Assembly (NCBI RefSeq): GCF_000308815.1
Contig: NZ_BAFX01000050.1
Coordinates: 1-64,000 of the forward strand
Reading direction: 5' to 3'
Length of the DNA stretch: 64,000 nt
Source of the DNA: Nocardia concava NBRC 100430
Lineage (GTDB): Bacteria > Actinomycetota > Actinomycetes > Mycobacteriales > Mycobacteriaceae
Shown: piece after piece, positions 47,586 through 58,570 of the stretch
Layout: each line of letters starts with the position of its first letter
How positions within the stretch are numbered: position 1 is the first letter of the stretch
The notes under the pieces: generated by a model
What the model saw: only the letters and a program-made list of their open reading frames with translations
The model's database searches: none
Told to the model about the DNA's origin: nothing
Translations under genes and position numbers: made by a program

Positions 47586-49733
47586 ATGACGGCGGGAACG
47601 GAGCTTGCGCGGCGTGTGGAAACTGCGGTGACCGTGGTCGAACTCGATGGCGCGTGCGGGCTGTCGCGGGAGCGGATCGGTGGGAAGGCGTGGAGCATCG
47701 ATCACATGCGGGCGCTCGGTCTGCCGGTGCCGCCCGCCTTCGTGATCACCACCGACGGCTGGGCGGACTACACGCGCCGCGGCGTCATCGCCGACGAGAT
47801 CTGGGCTCAGGTGCGCGAGGGCATCGCCATGATCGAGCGGGGGACCGGGCGGCGCTTCGGGTCCGCGGATCGGCCGCTGCTGGTGTCGGTGCGTTCGGGT
47901 GCGGCGATCTCCATGCCGGGCATGATGGATACCGTTCTCAACCTCGGCATGACCGATGCGGTACAGCAGGCGCTGGCCGCCGAGACCCGCAATCCGAGCT
48001 ACGCCGAGGACACCCGGCAGCGGTTCGTGCACCAGTACCGCGAGACGGTGCTCGGTGATGCGGCCGGTGCGGTTCCGGCCGATCCGTGGGAGCAGCTGCG
48101 CGGTGCGGTCGAGGCGGTGTTCCGCTCCTGGGATTCCCCGCGCGCCAAGACCTATCGCGCCCATCGCGGCGTGGCCGACGATCTCGGCACCGCGGTTACC
48201 GTGCAGGCCATGGTGTTCGGCAATCTCGATGAATTGTCCGGCACGGGAGTGCTTTTCAGCCGCAATCCGAACACCGGCGACGGGCCCGTCTATGGCGAGT
48301 GGCTGGTCGGCGGGCAGGGTGAGGACGTGGTGTCCGGGCGGCTGACTCCGCGGCCGCTCGAGGATCTGGCCGCGACGCAGCCCGCGGTGCACGAGCGGCT
48401 CATCGCGGCCGCCGAGCTGCTGGAGCGCGACGGCCGGGACCTGCAGGATGTGGAGTTCACGGTCGAATCGGGAACTTTGTGGCTTTTGCAGTCGCGCCCG
48501 GCCAAGCGTTCGGCGCGGGCGGCCGTGCGCGCCGCGGTCGCCATGGTCGAGGAGGGGCTGATCAGCGCCGACGAGGCCCTGGATCGCGTGACCGCCGATC
48601 AGGTGCGCGAGGTGCTGCGCCCGGCCTCCGGTGACACCGGTGGCCAGGAACCGCTCGCCCGCGGCGAATCCGCTTGCCCCGGACTGGCTTCCGGTGTGGT
48701 CGTGACCGATCCGGATGAGGCTGAGGCGCGGGCGGAGGCGGGGGAGGACGTCATTCTGGTGCGTCCGACCACCAGCCCAGACGATCTGCACGGCATGATC
48801 GCCGCGCGTGCCATCGTCACCGAATTGGGCGGCACCACTTCGCATGCCGCGCTGGTGAGCCGCGAACTGGGCCGCCCGTGCGTGGTCGGTTGTGGGCCCG
48901 GTGTGGTTGCCGCGCTCACCGGCAAGACCGTGACCGTCGACGGCGGTGCCGGGCTGGTGCTGCCCGGTGAGGTTGTCGCCAAGCCGGTCGAGCAGTCCGT
49001 GCTCGACGACATCCGGCAGCTCGCCCAGTGGGCGGGTGTGGACGGCGAGGGACTGGCCGACCGCCTCGAACGTCGTGCGCCCGAAAGCGTTGAGCAGGAA
49101 GAGGTTTCCGTGGACGTTCCCGTCACCGAGCTGGCCGTGCTGCGCCTGGTCGGCATCAAGGGCCGGGTGAATGCCGACAACCTGGCCGCCAGCCTGTTCG
49201 CCGACGCCGGTGAAATCGCCGCCTGCTGTGAGGGTTTGGTGACGGCGGGCTACTGCGCCACCACCCCCGCCGGTTTCCGCATCACCCCCGAAGGCCGCCC
49301 CCGCCTGGAGCAACTCCTCGCCGAGGAGCGCGAAACCGTCGACGCGGCCGCCATGACCGCCGCCTACGACGAGTTCTGCGTCTACAACGCCGACCTCAAG
49401 ATCATCATCACCGACTGGCAGATGAAGGACGCGGCGACCGTCAACGACCACGCCGACGCGGACTATGACGCCTCGGTCCTGGCCCGCCTCAACGACACTC
49501 ACCAGCGGCTGCGCCCGCTCATCGCGCGCCTCGGCAGCCTGGCGCCGCGCCTGTCGCGCTATCTCGACCGCCTGGATCGCGCGGTGGAGCGCATCGCCGA
49601 AGGCGACCACACTTATGTGGCGCGGCCGATCATGGACAGCTACCACACCGTCTGGTTCGAGCTGCACGAGGATTTGATCGGCCTGTGCGGCCTGACCCGC
49701 GCGGAAGAGGCGGCGGCCGGCCGTGCCCACTGA
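47586..49733 (+). CDS. Pyruvate phosphate dikinase-like protein lacking the PEP barrel
   Basis: A 715-residue protein starting at ATG 47586 behind GGAGGAG. Residues ~1-330 are the ATP-grasp nucleotide domain (GGKAWSIDHMRALGLPVPPAF, SVRSGAAISMPGMMDTVLNLG). Residues ~360-470 are the swivelling phosphohistidine domain with GGTTSHAALVSRELGRPCVVG. The C-terminal PEP/pyruvate TIM barrel of full PPDK (~340 residues) is absent. In its place is a winged-helix-like region (TELAVLRLVGIKGRVNADNLAASL, then FRITPEGRPRLEQLL) plus ~130 helical residues. M. tuberculosis Rv1127c, as I recall, is similarly cut. The real acceptor is unknown. It overlaps the downstream phosphatase gene. Confidence 0.85.
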   Translation: MTAGTELARRVETAVTVVELDGACGLSRERIGGKAWSIDHMRALGLPVPPAFVITTDGWADYTRRGVIADEIWAQVREGIAMIERGTGRRFGSADRPLLVSVRSGAAISMPGMMDTVLNLGMTDAVQQALAAETRNPSYAEDTRQRFVHQYRETVLGDAAGAVPADPWEQLRGAVEAVFRSWDSPRAKTYRAHRGVADDLGTAVTVQAMVFGNLDELSGTGVLFSRNPNTGDGPVYGEWLVGGQGEDVVSGRLTPRPLEDLAATQPAVHERLIAAAELLERDGRDLQDVEFTVESGTLWLLQSRPAKRSARAAVRAAVAMVEEGLISADEALDRVTADQVREVLRPASGDTGGQEPLARGESACPGLASGVVVTDPDEAEARAEAGEDVILVRPTTSPDDLHGMIAARAIVTELGGTTSHAALVSRELGRPCVVGCGPGVVAALTGKTVTVDGGAGLVLPGEVVAKPVEQSVLDDIRQLAQWAGVDGEGLADRLERRAPESVEQEEVSVDVPVTELAVLRLVGIKGRVNADNLAASLFADAGEIAACCEGLVTAGYCATTPAGFRITPEGRPRLEQLLAEERETVDAAAMTAAYDEFCVYNADLKIIITDWQMKDAATVNDHADADYDASVLARLNDTHQRLRPLIARLGSLAPRLSRYLDRLDRAVERIAEGDHTYVARPIMDSYHTVWFELHEDLIGLCGLTRAEEAAAGRAH

Positions 49734-50484
49734 TCAGATGCCGAACCGCTGGATCGACTTCGCCCAGATCGACAATGTCCGCGACCTGGGCGGCCTGCCC
49801 GTAACCGGCGGCGGCACAACCCGTTTCGGCATCGTGTTGCGCTCCTCCACCCTGCAGCAGGCTACCTGTGACGACCTGTCCGTCTTGGTCGAGAAGCTGG
49901 GCCTGCGCACGGTCATCGACCTGCGCCTGCCCGACGAGGTGGAACGCGAGGGCTACGGCCTCATCGCCGACGCCGACCTGACCATCGCGAACCTCCCGAT
50001 CCGCAAGTCGCCGCAATCGTCCTTGGCCGCAAGGGATCTGGTGCCCGACAAGACCCGCGTCGACCTCACCGAACTCTACGGCCAACTCCTGAACGGCAGC
50101 GGCGAACACATCGTCGAGGCTGTCCGCCTGATCATCGATCCGGCCCGCCACTCTCTCCTGTTCCACTGCGCCGCAGGCAAAGACCGCACCGGCGTCCTGG
50201 CCGCCATCCTCCTCGACGCGGTCGGCGTCCCCGCCGAAGCCATCGCCCACGACTACGCCCTCACCAACGAGCGCATCCAAAAGGTCCGCGACCGCCTCGA
50301 CGCCCTGCCCTCCTACGAGGGCCTGCCCCAAACCAACACCGGCATCCTCGCCGTCTCCCCGGAAGTCATGACCCGCTTCCTGGAGAACCTGTACGCCGAC
50401 CACGGCGGCGCCGCCAAATGGCTCCTGGCCCAGGGTCTCTCGGAGGCGGAACTCCACCTCCTCCGGGACGCGCTGGTCGGTTAG
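49723..50484 (+). CDS. Tyrosine/serine phosphatase, PtpB-like
   Basis: A 253-residue phosphatase of the Y_phosphatase3 family. The signature HCAAGKDRTGVLAAILLDAVG (CX5R with Lys and Asp, as in mycobacterial PtpB) is central, and NVRDLGGLPVTGGG opens the protein. Such enzymes act on phosphotyrosine, phosphoserine/threonine or phosphoinositides. The GTG at 49723 overlaps the dikinase-like gene by 11 bases; ATG 49738 is an alternative start. Co-translation with a phosphohistidine protein suggests a shared phosphorylation circuit (inference). Confidence 0.88.
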   Translation: MPTDQMPNRWIDFAQIDNVRDLGGLPVTGGGTTRFGIVLRSSTLQQATCDDLSVLVEKLGLRTVIDLRLPDEVEREGYGLIADADLTIANLPIRKSPQSSLAARDLVPDKTRVDLTELYGQLLNGSGEHIVEAVRLIIDPARHSLLFHCAAGKDRTGVLAAILLDAVGVPAEAIAHDYALTNERIQKVRDRLDALPSYEGLPQTNTGILAVSPEVMTRFLENLYADHGGAAKWLLAQGLSEAELHLLRDALVG

Positions 50485-51446
50485 TCCTTCGGCAGTAGCG
50501 ACTCGACCCCGGCCGGGAGGCCGCCGCTGGCGGCCGCTTCGCGCACGAAGGTCTCCAAGGTCGAGCGGAACGCCCCGGCAGCATGGGTCGGGGCGACATC
50601 CTTGCGATGGGCGAGCGCGACCGTCCGATGCAATCGGTGTTCGGCCCGGCCATGCGCCGCGCCCTCGCCCGACAGCGGAATCCCTTGCAGCCCGGGCCGT
50701 CCGGCCAGCACCGTGCTCGGCACCACCGCGATCCCGAGTCCGACCTCCACAAAGCGCAGGACGGCGTCCATCTCACCGCCCTCGACCGCGAAACGCGGTT
50801 CGAAACCGGCCTGGCGGCATGCGGCGAGCGTGGCTTCGCGCAGGTCGTAGCCCTGCCGGAACATCACCAGCGGCCGGTCCCGCAGGTCGGTGACGCGCAG
50901 GCGGGTTCGGCTGAGCAGGGAGGTGTCGTCGCGCCGGGCGGCGACCACCAGGTCCTCGCGCAGGAGCGGGGTGGTGGCCAGCGGGGTGTCCTCGGACAGC
51001 GGCAGGATCACCAGCGCCAGATCCAGTTCGCCCCTGGTCAATTCGCGCACCAGGTCGCGAGAACCACCCTCCTCCACCAGCAATCGGATGCCGGGATAGG
51101 CGTCGTGGTAGCGGCGCAGCGCATCGGCCAGCAGGCCCGAACACAGCGAGGGTGTTGCCCCGATCCGTACGCGGCCGCGTCGCAGCCCGGCGAGCTCCTG
51201 GACCTCGAGCCGGGCGGTGTCCACATCCGCGAGAATCCGATTGGCCAGCGGCAGCAGCGCCTCACCGGCCGGGGTGAGGGTGATATTGCCGCGGGCCCGG
51301 CTGAACAGTTCCGCGCCCAGTTCGGTCTCGAGGACCCGGATCTGCTTGGACAGCGAGGGCTGGGCGACCCCGAGGGCGTCGGCGGCCCGGGTGAAGTGCT
51401 GGGCCCGCGCCACCGCCAGGAAGTACGACAACTGCTGCAACTGCAC
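50481..51446 (-). CDS. LysR-family transcriptional regulator
   Basis: A 321-residue regulator. The N-terminal helix-turn-helix is LSYFLAVARAQHFTRAADALGVAQPSLSKQIRVLE, and the C-terminal LysR substrate domain contains GATPSLCSGLLADALRRYHDAYPGIRLLVEEG and the ending of a two-lobed sensor. It is divergent from sdhCAB, the classic arrangement for a LysR activator of its neighbour, and a palindrome lies in the gap. Its stop codon overlaps the stop of the convergent phosphatase gene. Confidence 0.9.
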   Translation of the reverse strand: MQLQQLSYFLAVARAQHFTRAADALGVAQPSLSKQIRVLETELGAELFSRARGNITLTPAGEALLPLANRILADVDTARLEVQELAGLRRGRVRIGATPSLCSGLLADALRRYHDAYPGIRLLVEEGGSRDLVRELTRGELDLALVILPLSEDTPLATTPLLREDLVVAARRDDTSLLSRTRLRVTDLRDRPLVMFRQGYDLREATLAACRQAGFEPRFAVEGGEMDAVLRFVEVGLGIAVVPSTVLAGRPGLQGIPLSGEGAAHGRAEHRLHRTVALAHRKDVAPTHAAGAFRSTLETFVREAAASGGLPAGVESLLPKD

Positions 51447-51540
51447 AGTCGATAGCCTAGGACTATGGACTGCGGGATCTCGATTCCGAGTCGATGATCA
51501 CATCCGGGCGCGGCGTCCGCGTGTGACATCGTTCACGCCC

Positions 51541-51566
51541 GAATTCACTACTCCGAGTAGTAATTC
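51541..51566. promoter_or_regulatory. Palindrome between lysR and sdhC
   Basis: ACTACT-CCG-AGTAGT (51547-51561) is perfect, and the flanking GAATT and AATTC extend the arms with one unpaired C. It lies 31 bases before the sdhC ATG, covering a likely sdh promoter region. It is a candidate binding site for LysR or for another respiratory regulator. Confidence 0.65.
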
Positions 51567-51596
51567 CGGTCGCAGCTCGGTGCATAGACGGCGGCC

Positions 51597-52346
51597 ATGG
51601 ACACCAGATCCAAGCGGACTTGGACCGGCCGCAGCGGGCGGGCCTACCTTCCGCTCATGGCTGTCGCATTACCTCAGTGCTACCGCACGACGGTAGGCAA
51701 GAAGGCCGTGATGGCGGTGACCGGGGGCATTCTGGTGCTGTTCCTCATCGCCCACATGGCCGGAAATCTGAAAGTGTTCCTGGGCGCGTCCGAGTTCAAC
51801 CACTATGCCGAGTGGCTGCGGACGGTCGGTGCGCCCGCGGTGCCGCGGCGGGGGTTGCTGACGGTCGCGGAGGTTTTGCTCGGGGTGAGCGTGATCCTGC
51901 ACATGTGGTCGGCGGTCTCGCTCGCTCGGACCGCGCGGCGGGCTCGGCCCGTCGGGTATGCGGCCAAGAAGAGATCGCATGCGCAGGGTTATGCCGTGCG
52001 CACCATGCGGTGGGGCGGGGTCATCATCGCGCTGTATCTGGTCTGGCATCTGCTGGATCTCACCTTCGGGGCGGTGAATCCAGAGGGCGGCGGTGCGACT
52101 CCCTACGCGAAGGTGGTCGCCGACTTCGCGCCCTCGCACTGGTACGTGACGGTCTTCTACGTCGTCGCCGTGATCATGGTCGGGCTGCACCTGCGCCACG
52201 GCATTCGCAGTGCCGCCCAGACCCTGGGCCTGACCGCCGGGCGAGGCGTGCGCAGCTACGACCTGCTCGCGGCCACCGTCTCGATCCTGCTGGTGGCCGG
52301 TTTCCTGGCCGTCCCGATCGCCGTCTCTCTCGGATGGGTGAAATAG
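51597..52346 (+). CDS. sdhC: Succinate dehydrogenase cytochrome b subunit
   Basis: A membrane anchor of up to 249 residues with five predicted helices ([104 protein letters not shown]). Conserved His residues in [16 protein letters not shown] and LHLRHG are candidate haem ligands. It passes electrons between the iron-sulphur subunit and menaquinone. Homologues suggest the start could also be ATG 51657. sdhA follows 2 bases after the stop. The single large anchor fits the b558-type, Sdh1-like complex. Confidence 0.9.
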   Translation: MDTRSKRTWTGRSGRAYLPLMAVALPQCYRTTVGKKAVMAVTGGILVLFLIAHMAGNLKVFLGASEFNHYAEWLRTVGAPAVPRRGLLTVAEVLLGVSVILHMWSAVSLARTARRARPVGYAAKKRSHAQGYAVRTMRWGGVIIALYLVWHLLDLTFGAVNPEGGGATPYAKVVADFAPSHWYVTVFYVVAVIMVGLHLRHGIRSAAQTLGLTAGRGVRSYDLLAATVSILLVAGFLAVPIAVSLGWVK

Positions 52347-52348
52347 TC

Positions 52349-54283
<1,935 letters not shown>

Positions 54284-54297
54284 GAGAGGCACCGAAA

Positions 54298-55053
54298 ATG
54301 AAACTCACTCTGCGTATCTGGCGGCAGCGGAATGCCCGTGACCGGGGCGGGCTGGTCGATTATCCGGTCGAGATCTCTCCGGACGCGTCGTTCCTGGAGA
54401 TGCTAGACGTCCTCAACGAGCGGCTCACCGCCGAAGGCGACGAACCGGTGGCCTTCGACCACGATTGTCGCGAGGGCATCTGCGGAATGTGCTCGCTCGT
54501 CATCGACGGCACGCCACACGGTCCCGAAAAAGCCACCACCACTTGCCAACTCCACATGCGCAAGTTCTCCGACGGCGAGACGATCACGGTAGAACCTTGG
54601 CGTGCCAAGGCTTTTCCGGTCGTCAAGGACCTCGTTGTCGACCGTTCCGCCTTCGACAAGATCATCCAGGCCGGTGGCTACATCACCGCCCCCACCGGCA
54701 CCGCGCCCGAAGCCCACTCCATCCCGGTCCCGAAACCGGACGCGGACTTGGCTTTCCAGGCCGCGGAGTGCATCGGCTGCGGCGCCTGCGTAGCCGCCTG
54801 CCCCAACGGCTCGGCCATGCTCTTCACCGCGGCCAAGGTGACCCACCTAGGCCTGCTCCCGCAGGGCCAGCCGGAACGCTCTTCACGCGTCATGGACATG
54901 CTCCGAACCCACGACGACGAAGGCTTCGGCGGCTGCACCAACACCGGCGAATGCACCATGGCCTGCCCCAAGGAGATTCCGCAGGACGTGATCGGCCGCC
55001 TCAACAAGGATTTGCTGCGCGCCGCTCGAAAGTCCTCCGCTGAGAGCCGATGA
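54298..55053 (+). CDS. sdhB: Succinate dehydrogenase iron-sulphur subunit
   Basis: A 251-residue electron-transfer subunit. The N-terminal 2Fe-2S domain has [10 protein letters not shown] followed by a distal Cys. The C-terminal domain has the 4Fe-4S motif [12 protein letters not shown] and the 3Fe-4S/4Fe-4S motif [16 protein letters not shown]. It links SdhA to the SdhC haem and quinone site on the inner face of the membrane. Its stop overlaps an ATG (ATGA) that may be used by the next gene. Confidence 0.95.
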   Translation: MKLTLRIWRQRNARDRGGLVDYPVEISPDASFLEMLDVLNERLTAEGDEPVAFDHDCREGICGMCSLVIDGTPHGPEKATTTCQLHMRKFSDGETITVEPWRAKAFPVVKDLVVDRSAFDKIIQAGGYITAPTGTAPEAHSIPVPKPDADLAFQAAECIGCGACVAACPNGSAMLFTAAKVTHLGLLPQGQPERSSRVMDMLRTHDDEGFGGCTNTGECTMACPKEIPQDVIGRLNKDLLRAARKSSAESR

Positions 55054-55082
55054 ATTCCGGGTGGCCACGTCGTCTACCCGTC

Positions 55083-55634
55083 ATGAGGAGACTTATCTAC
55101 GGGATCGGCGCGTCCCTGGACGGCTACATCAACGACCGTGACGGCGGCATCGACTGGACCGACCCGGACGAGGAACTGCACCGGTTCCACAACGACCGGT
55201 TCCGCGAGCTCGAGGTCTCGCTGCACGGCCGCCGCCTGTACGAGCTGATGGCCGAGTACTGGCCGCACGTGCCCGCCGACGCGTCGCCCGTCGAACTCGA
55301 CTTCGCCGAACTCTGGACGAAGAAGCCCAAGGTGGTGTTCTCCCGCACGCTCACCGAGGTGCACTGGAACAGCACCCTGGTCCGCGAGAACGCCGTCGAG
55401 GAGGTCCGCAAACTCAAGGCGACGGGCGACGGCGTCATGGAGGTCGGCGGCGCAACCCTCGCCGCCGAGCTGATCCCCCACGGCCTCATCGACGAATACC
55501 AGCTCTTCATCTCACCCGTACTGCTCGGCGGCGGCACCCCGCTCTTCCCGCTGCTGGACAAGCGCCTCCAGCTCCGCCTGGTCGAAACGAGAAACTTCGC
55601 CACCGCGGTCATGCTCCGCTACCTCGTCGACTAG
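55083..55634 (+). CDS. RibD-C / dihydrofolate-reductase-like protein
   Basis: A protein of ~183 residues with the fold of RibD C-terminal reductases: MRRLIYGIGASLDGYINDRDGGIDW, then LHGRRLYELMAEYWP, VVFSRTL, GDGVMEVGGATLAAELI and the ending SPVLLGGGTPLF. Members bind NADPH but are mostly uncharacterised. ATG 55083 matches the usual N-terminus of the family. ATG 55050 would instead overlap the sdhB stop and add 11 residues. Being in line with sdhCAB may be chance rather than function. Confidence 0.84.
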   Translation: MRRLIYGIGASLDGYINDRDGGIDWTDPDEELHRFHNDRFRELEVSLHGRRLYELMAEYWPHVPADASPVELDFAELWTKKPKVVFSRTLTEVHWNSTLVRENAVEEVRKLKATGDGVMEVGGATLAAELIPHGLIDEYQLFISPVLLGGGTPLFPLLDKRLQLRLVETRNFATAVMLRYLVD

Positions 55635-55694
55635 CGATGAGTTTCGCGCCGCGCTCGCCTCTGTATTTGCAGGACCGAACAGAGGAGTGAATTG

Positions 55695-56396
55695 ATGAAC
55701 GATCTACTGGCGAGCGCGGTCGCCGCACACGGCGGTTTGGAGCGCTGGAACCAGATCCGGGCGATCCGGGTCGAGGCATCCATCTCCGGCGCCTTCTGGG
55801 AGATGAAGGGAAAGAGCGACCTGCTGAAGGACGTCCGATTCGAGGTGGACACCACCCGGCAACGGATGGCCATGGACTACGTCGGTCACGACCGCCGCTC
55901 ACTGTTCGAACCCGACCGTGTCGTCCTGCAACAAGCCGACGGCACCGTCCTCACCCGCGACAACCCGGACCGCTCCTTCGCCGGCCACACCCTCGAAACC
56001 CCCTGGGATGACCTACATCTCGCCTACTTCACCGGCGAAGCCCTCTGGACCTACCTCACCACCCCCTTCCTCCTCACCCGGCCAGGTTTCATCTGCGAGG
56101 AGATCACCCCGCTCGATGCCGAAGGCGAGCCCTGGCGCCGCCTGCACGTAACCTTCCCCGACCACATCAAAACCCACACCCGCAAACAGATCTTCTGCTT
56201 CGGCCCCGACAACCTCCTCCGCCGCCACGACTTCACCATCGACATAGTCGACCCCACCACCGAATCCCACCTCTATGCCACCAACTACCGCAACATCAAC
56301 GGCATCCTCATCCCCGCCACCCGCCGCGCCTACACCACCCTCGGCGACACCCGAATCCCCCTGGTATCCATCGACATGACCCGCCTCGAGACGTAA
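55695..56396 (+). CDS. Conserved hypothetical protein, unrecognised
   Basis: A 233-residue soluble protein starting at ATG 55695 behind AGAGGAG. It is rich in beta-strand and aromatic residues (AIRVEASISGAFWEMKG, FEVDTTRQRMAMDYVGHDRRSLFEPDRVVL, WRRLHVTFPDHIKTHTRKQIFCFGPDNLLRRHDFTID), reminiscent of the LolA/LppX-like half-barrels that hold a lipid, but without a signal peptide. Its N-terminal LLASAVAAHGGLERW is a motif of such lipoprotein-like families. I do not assign a function. Confidence 0.7.
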   Translation: MNDLLASAVAAHGGLERWNQIRAIRVEASISGAFWEMKGKSDLLKDVRFEVDTTRQRMAMDYVGHDRRSLFEPDRVVLQQADGTVLTRDNPDRSFAGHTLETPWDDLHLAYFTGEALWTYLTTPFLLTRPGFICEEITPLDAEGEPWRRLHVTFPDHIKTHTRKQIFCFGPDNLLRRHDFTIDIVDPTTESHLYATNYRNINGILIPATRRAYTTLGDTRIPLVSIDMTRLET

Positions 56397-56428
56397 TCTG
56401 TCCTGTTCACCGGAACAAGGAGGCCGTC

Positions 56429-56803
56429 ATGGTCCGGAAGACTCCCCAGGAGAAAAAGCTCCTCAGCTACACCAAAGACCGCCGCAACAACTACGGCGAA
56501 AACGACAAAAGCTCCCGAAAAGCCATCCGCCAAAACAAACGCCTCCCCAACCGAGCCGACCGCCGCAACAGCCGCCAACTCATGGCAACAGCCACCGGCC
56601 CCGTCGACCCAGAGGCCTCCGAATCCGCCGAAACCACTCTCCGCGCAACCAGATCGACATTCGCGAAACGAGGTTGGCGTAAGGACCCCGACACCCCTCT
56701 GGCCGACATGGTGATCCAAAAACTGCGCCGCCGGGCCGCCCGCGACCTCAACTCCCCAACCATCACAGCAGCCATATCCCGCATCCACCGCACCACCCAC
56801 TGA
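56429..56803 (+). CDS. Small basic hypothetical protein
   Basis: A 124-residue, strongly basic, hydrophilic protein (KTPQEKKLLSYTKDRRNNYGEN, KAIRQNKRLPNRADRRNSRQL, KLRRRAARDLNS). It has a clear ribosome site (AAGGAGGCCGTC, then ATG). No membrane segment, cysteine or known domain is visible; charge and helical content suggest nucleic-acid binding. It ends 31 bases before the convergent Sel1-like gene. Confidence 0.65.
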   Translation: MVRKTPQEKKLLSYTKDRRNNYGENDKSSRKAIRQNKRLPNRADRRNSRQLMATATGPVDPEASESAETTLRATRSTFAKRGWRKDPDTPLADMVIQKLRRRAARDLNSPTITAAISRIHRTTH

Positions 56804-56834
56804 TCGGTCAGCCGCTACCGGATTGCCCGGGGCT

Positions 56835-57551
56835 CTATCGATTTCGGTCGTGGTGTAGGCGGTCGATGGCTCTGCGGATCAATTCGTGGCGTGGGGCTCG
56901 GGGCGATTGTTGTCGCTCGAATTCGATCAGGTCGTCGGCCGTGGAGCGGTTGCCCATCACCAAGGTGAGCAGGTACGCGTAGTTGCCCGAAGGAATCGGG
57001 GCGGTGGGGTGGCTGGATTGGAAGGGCGCAAGAGGGCCGATGGGTAGCTTGCTCAGGTTGCGCATGGCGGCGCTGCTGCCTGCTCGAGCGGCGCGAGTCC
57101 ACCACTGCCTGGCCCCGGCGTGATCGCCGCGGCTGTACAGCAGCAGGCCGAGATTGTTCATGGCACTGTCCTCACCGCCCGTGATCGCCTGCCGATACCA
57201 ATACTCGGCCTCGCGCCCTTCCCCCTGTTCATCGAGCAGCGCCCCCAGCGCGGCCATCGCCTGCGGATTACCCGCGGTGGCGGCCATCCGCAGCAACATG
57301 TTTGCCTCGAGGCGCGCATCCCGGTTCCGAGCCCGGTTGCGCCACCGTTCGAGCCGACCTTGAACCGCGATCCGATCGTGCAGCAGCCGCGCCAGCCGAT
57401 CCATCGCCGTCGTACTGCCGAGGGCCACACCCTGTCGATAGCACTGCTCGGCCGCGGCAAGCTCGCCCCGCAACTCATAAGTCCGACCGATTTCCGCCAG
57501 AGACTCCCCTTGCGGAGAGTCCTGTGGTCCGGGCTGCTGTTCGAACCCCAT
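56835..57551 (-). CDS. Sel1/TPR-like repeat protein
   Basis: A 238-residue protein of helical repeats. From ~residue 15: GESLAEIGRTYELRGELAAAEQCYRQGVALGSTTAMDRLARLL, then after a basic insert AATAGNPQAMAALGALLDEQGEGREAEYWYRQAITGGEDSAMNNLGLLLYSRGDHAGARQWWTRAARAGSSAAM. These are Sel1-like 36-residue units, which hold protein partners. ATG 57551 is chosen; the frame extends 27 bases to a TTG. It lies 128 bases downstream of the type VII operon on the same strand, and may belong with it. Confidence 0.75.
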   Translation of the reverse strand: MGFEQQPGPQDSPQGESLAEIGRTYELRGELAAAEQCYRQGVALGSTTAMDRLARLLHDRIAVQGRLERWRNRARNRDARLEANMLLRMAATAGNPQAMAALGALLDEQGEGREAEYWYRQAITGGEDSAMNNLGLLLYSRGDHAGARQWWTRAARAGSSAAMRNLSKLPIGPLAPFQSSHPTAPIPSGNYAYLLTLVMGNRSTADDLIEFERQQSPRAPRHELIRRAIDRLHHDRNR

Positions 57552-57679
57552 TGCATCCCGCACCCTTCCACCAGCCAATAACGCTGGCCCCCAATCAAAT
57601 CAACAACCAACCCCAACCGCAGCTCGAATCCCCAATTCGCCCGACCGGCAATCAGGATCGGCCGGAGCCCGGTCGATCA

Positions 57680-58570
57680 CTAGCCGAGTACGTCGCCGCG
57701 CCGTATGCGCAGGACGGCGGTGTCGGAGGACAGTTCGGTCCGCAGTTCGGGGTGCTGCCAGTAGAAGCGGATCGTGTAGTACAGCAGCCCGGCATCGATC
57801 GGATAGGCGGTGGGCTGCACCGAGATTGCGGTGAGGAACGTGCGCTGGCTGAACCAGCGGAATCGCCAGAGTATGGCGATATCGGAGGGGCTCGTCGGGC
57901 GGAGCAGGATCATGGGTATGCGGCGGCGGGAGCGTCCCTCGGTGGGGTCGGCCTCGACCGCGTCGACGGCGGCGATGGACTGCCACGGCAGATACTGGTC
58001 CAGCGCACCGTTGTTCTGGTGAATTCCATGCTCGGACAGAACAAGTCGACGCGGTACCCGGGTGGTCGCGATCATCAACGGAGCCAACGCAACACAGGCG
58101 ATCGCGACGATGATGAAGAAGACTCCGGACATGACCTGCAGTGGCTGCACCTGGTCGCCCGTCATACGCATCAGTGCGAGCGCCACCAGGAATACCGCGC
58201 CGCCCAGGAACGCCGCCGCCAGGGACACAGTGACGGATCGATCCATCGAAATCGCCACCGAGGTACCGGGGTTCGCTCGTTCCAGAGTGACAGCGCCGGC
58301 GGTGAGCGGTTTACGCAGGCGCAGCCGATGGGACAGCGCCAAGGCGCCAGCGGCCCCGAACACCATTCCGCCACTGCCGAGAACGAACCGCAGCAAATCA
58401 CCATTCGCCACGGCCACGACGGCGATCAGCGCGAAGGCCACTGCCGCGACCGCGAACATCACGGTCGCCACCGCCGGGAACACCGGTCTCCAGCGACCGA
58501 ATCCGGGAGGCCAGGGCACCGGGTTGGTGCCGCCGTCGTTTCGTGAGTACTCACCTGGTGTGCTCGTCAT
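57680..58570 (-). CDS. Four-helix membrane protein, candidate immunity partner
   Basis: A 296-residue protein. Hydrophobic segments lie at ~30-56, 62-80, 115-134 and 144-168. A C-terminal soluble part of ~125 residues (RRLVLSEHGIHQNNGALDQYLPWQSIAAVDA, AILWRFRWFSQRTFLTAISVQP) has the strand-rich look of a PH-like domain. The ATG at 58570 overlaps the stop of the 614-residue gene (ATGA), so the two are made together. Membrane immunity proteins of type VII pore-type toxins have this position and topology, which is the basis for the proposal. No direct homologue is recognised. Confidence 0.75.
   Translation of the reverse strand: MTSTPGEYSRNDGGTNPVPWPPGFGRWRPVFPAVATVMFAVAAVAFALIAVVAVANGDLLRFVLGSGGMVFGAAGALALSHRLRLRKPLTAGAVTLERANPGTSVAISMDRSVTVSLAAAFLGGAVFLVALALMRMTGDQVQPLQVMSGVFFIIVAIACVALAPLMIATTRVPRRLVLSEHGIHQNNGALDQYLPWQSIAAVDAVEADPTEGRSRRRIPMILLRPTSPSDIAILWRFRWFSQRTFLTAISVQPTAYPIDAGLLYYTIRFYWQHPELRTELSSDTAVLRIRRGDVLG

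Noticed and set aside
47565..49730. A 721-codon frame antisense to the dikinase-like gene
   Set aside because: Mirrors the codon structure of the real gene, whose ribosome site and domains are clear.
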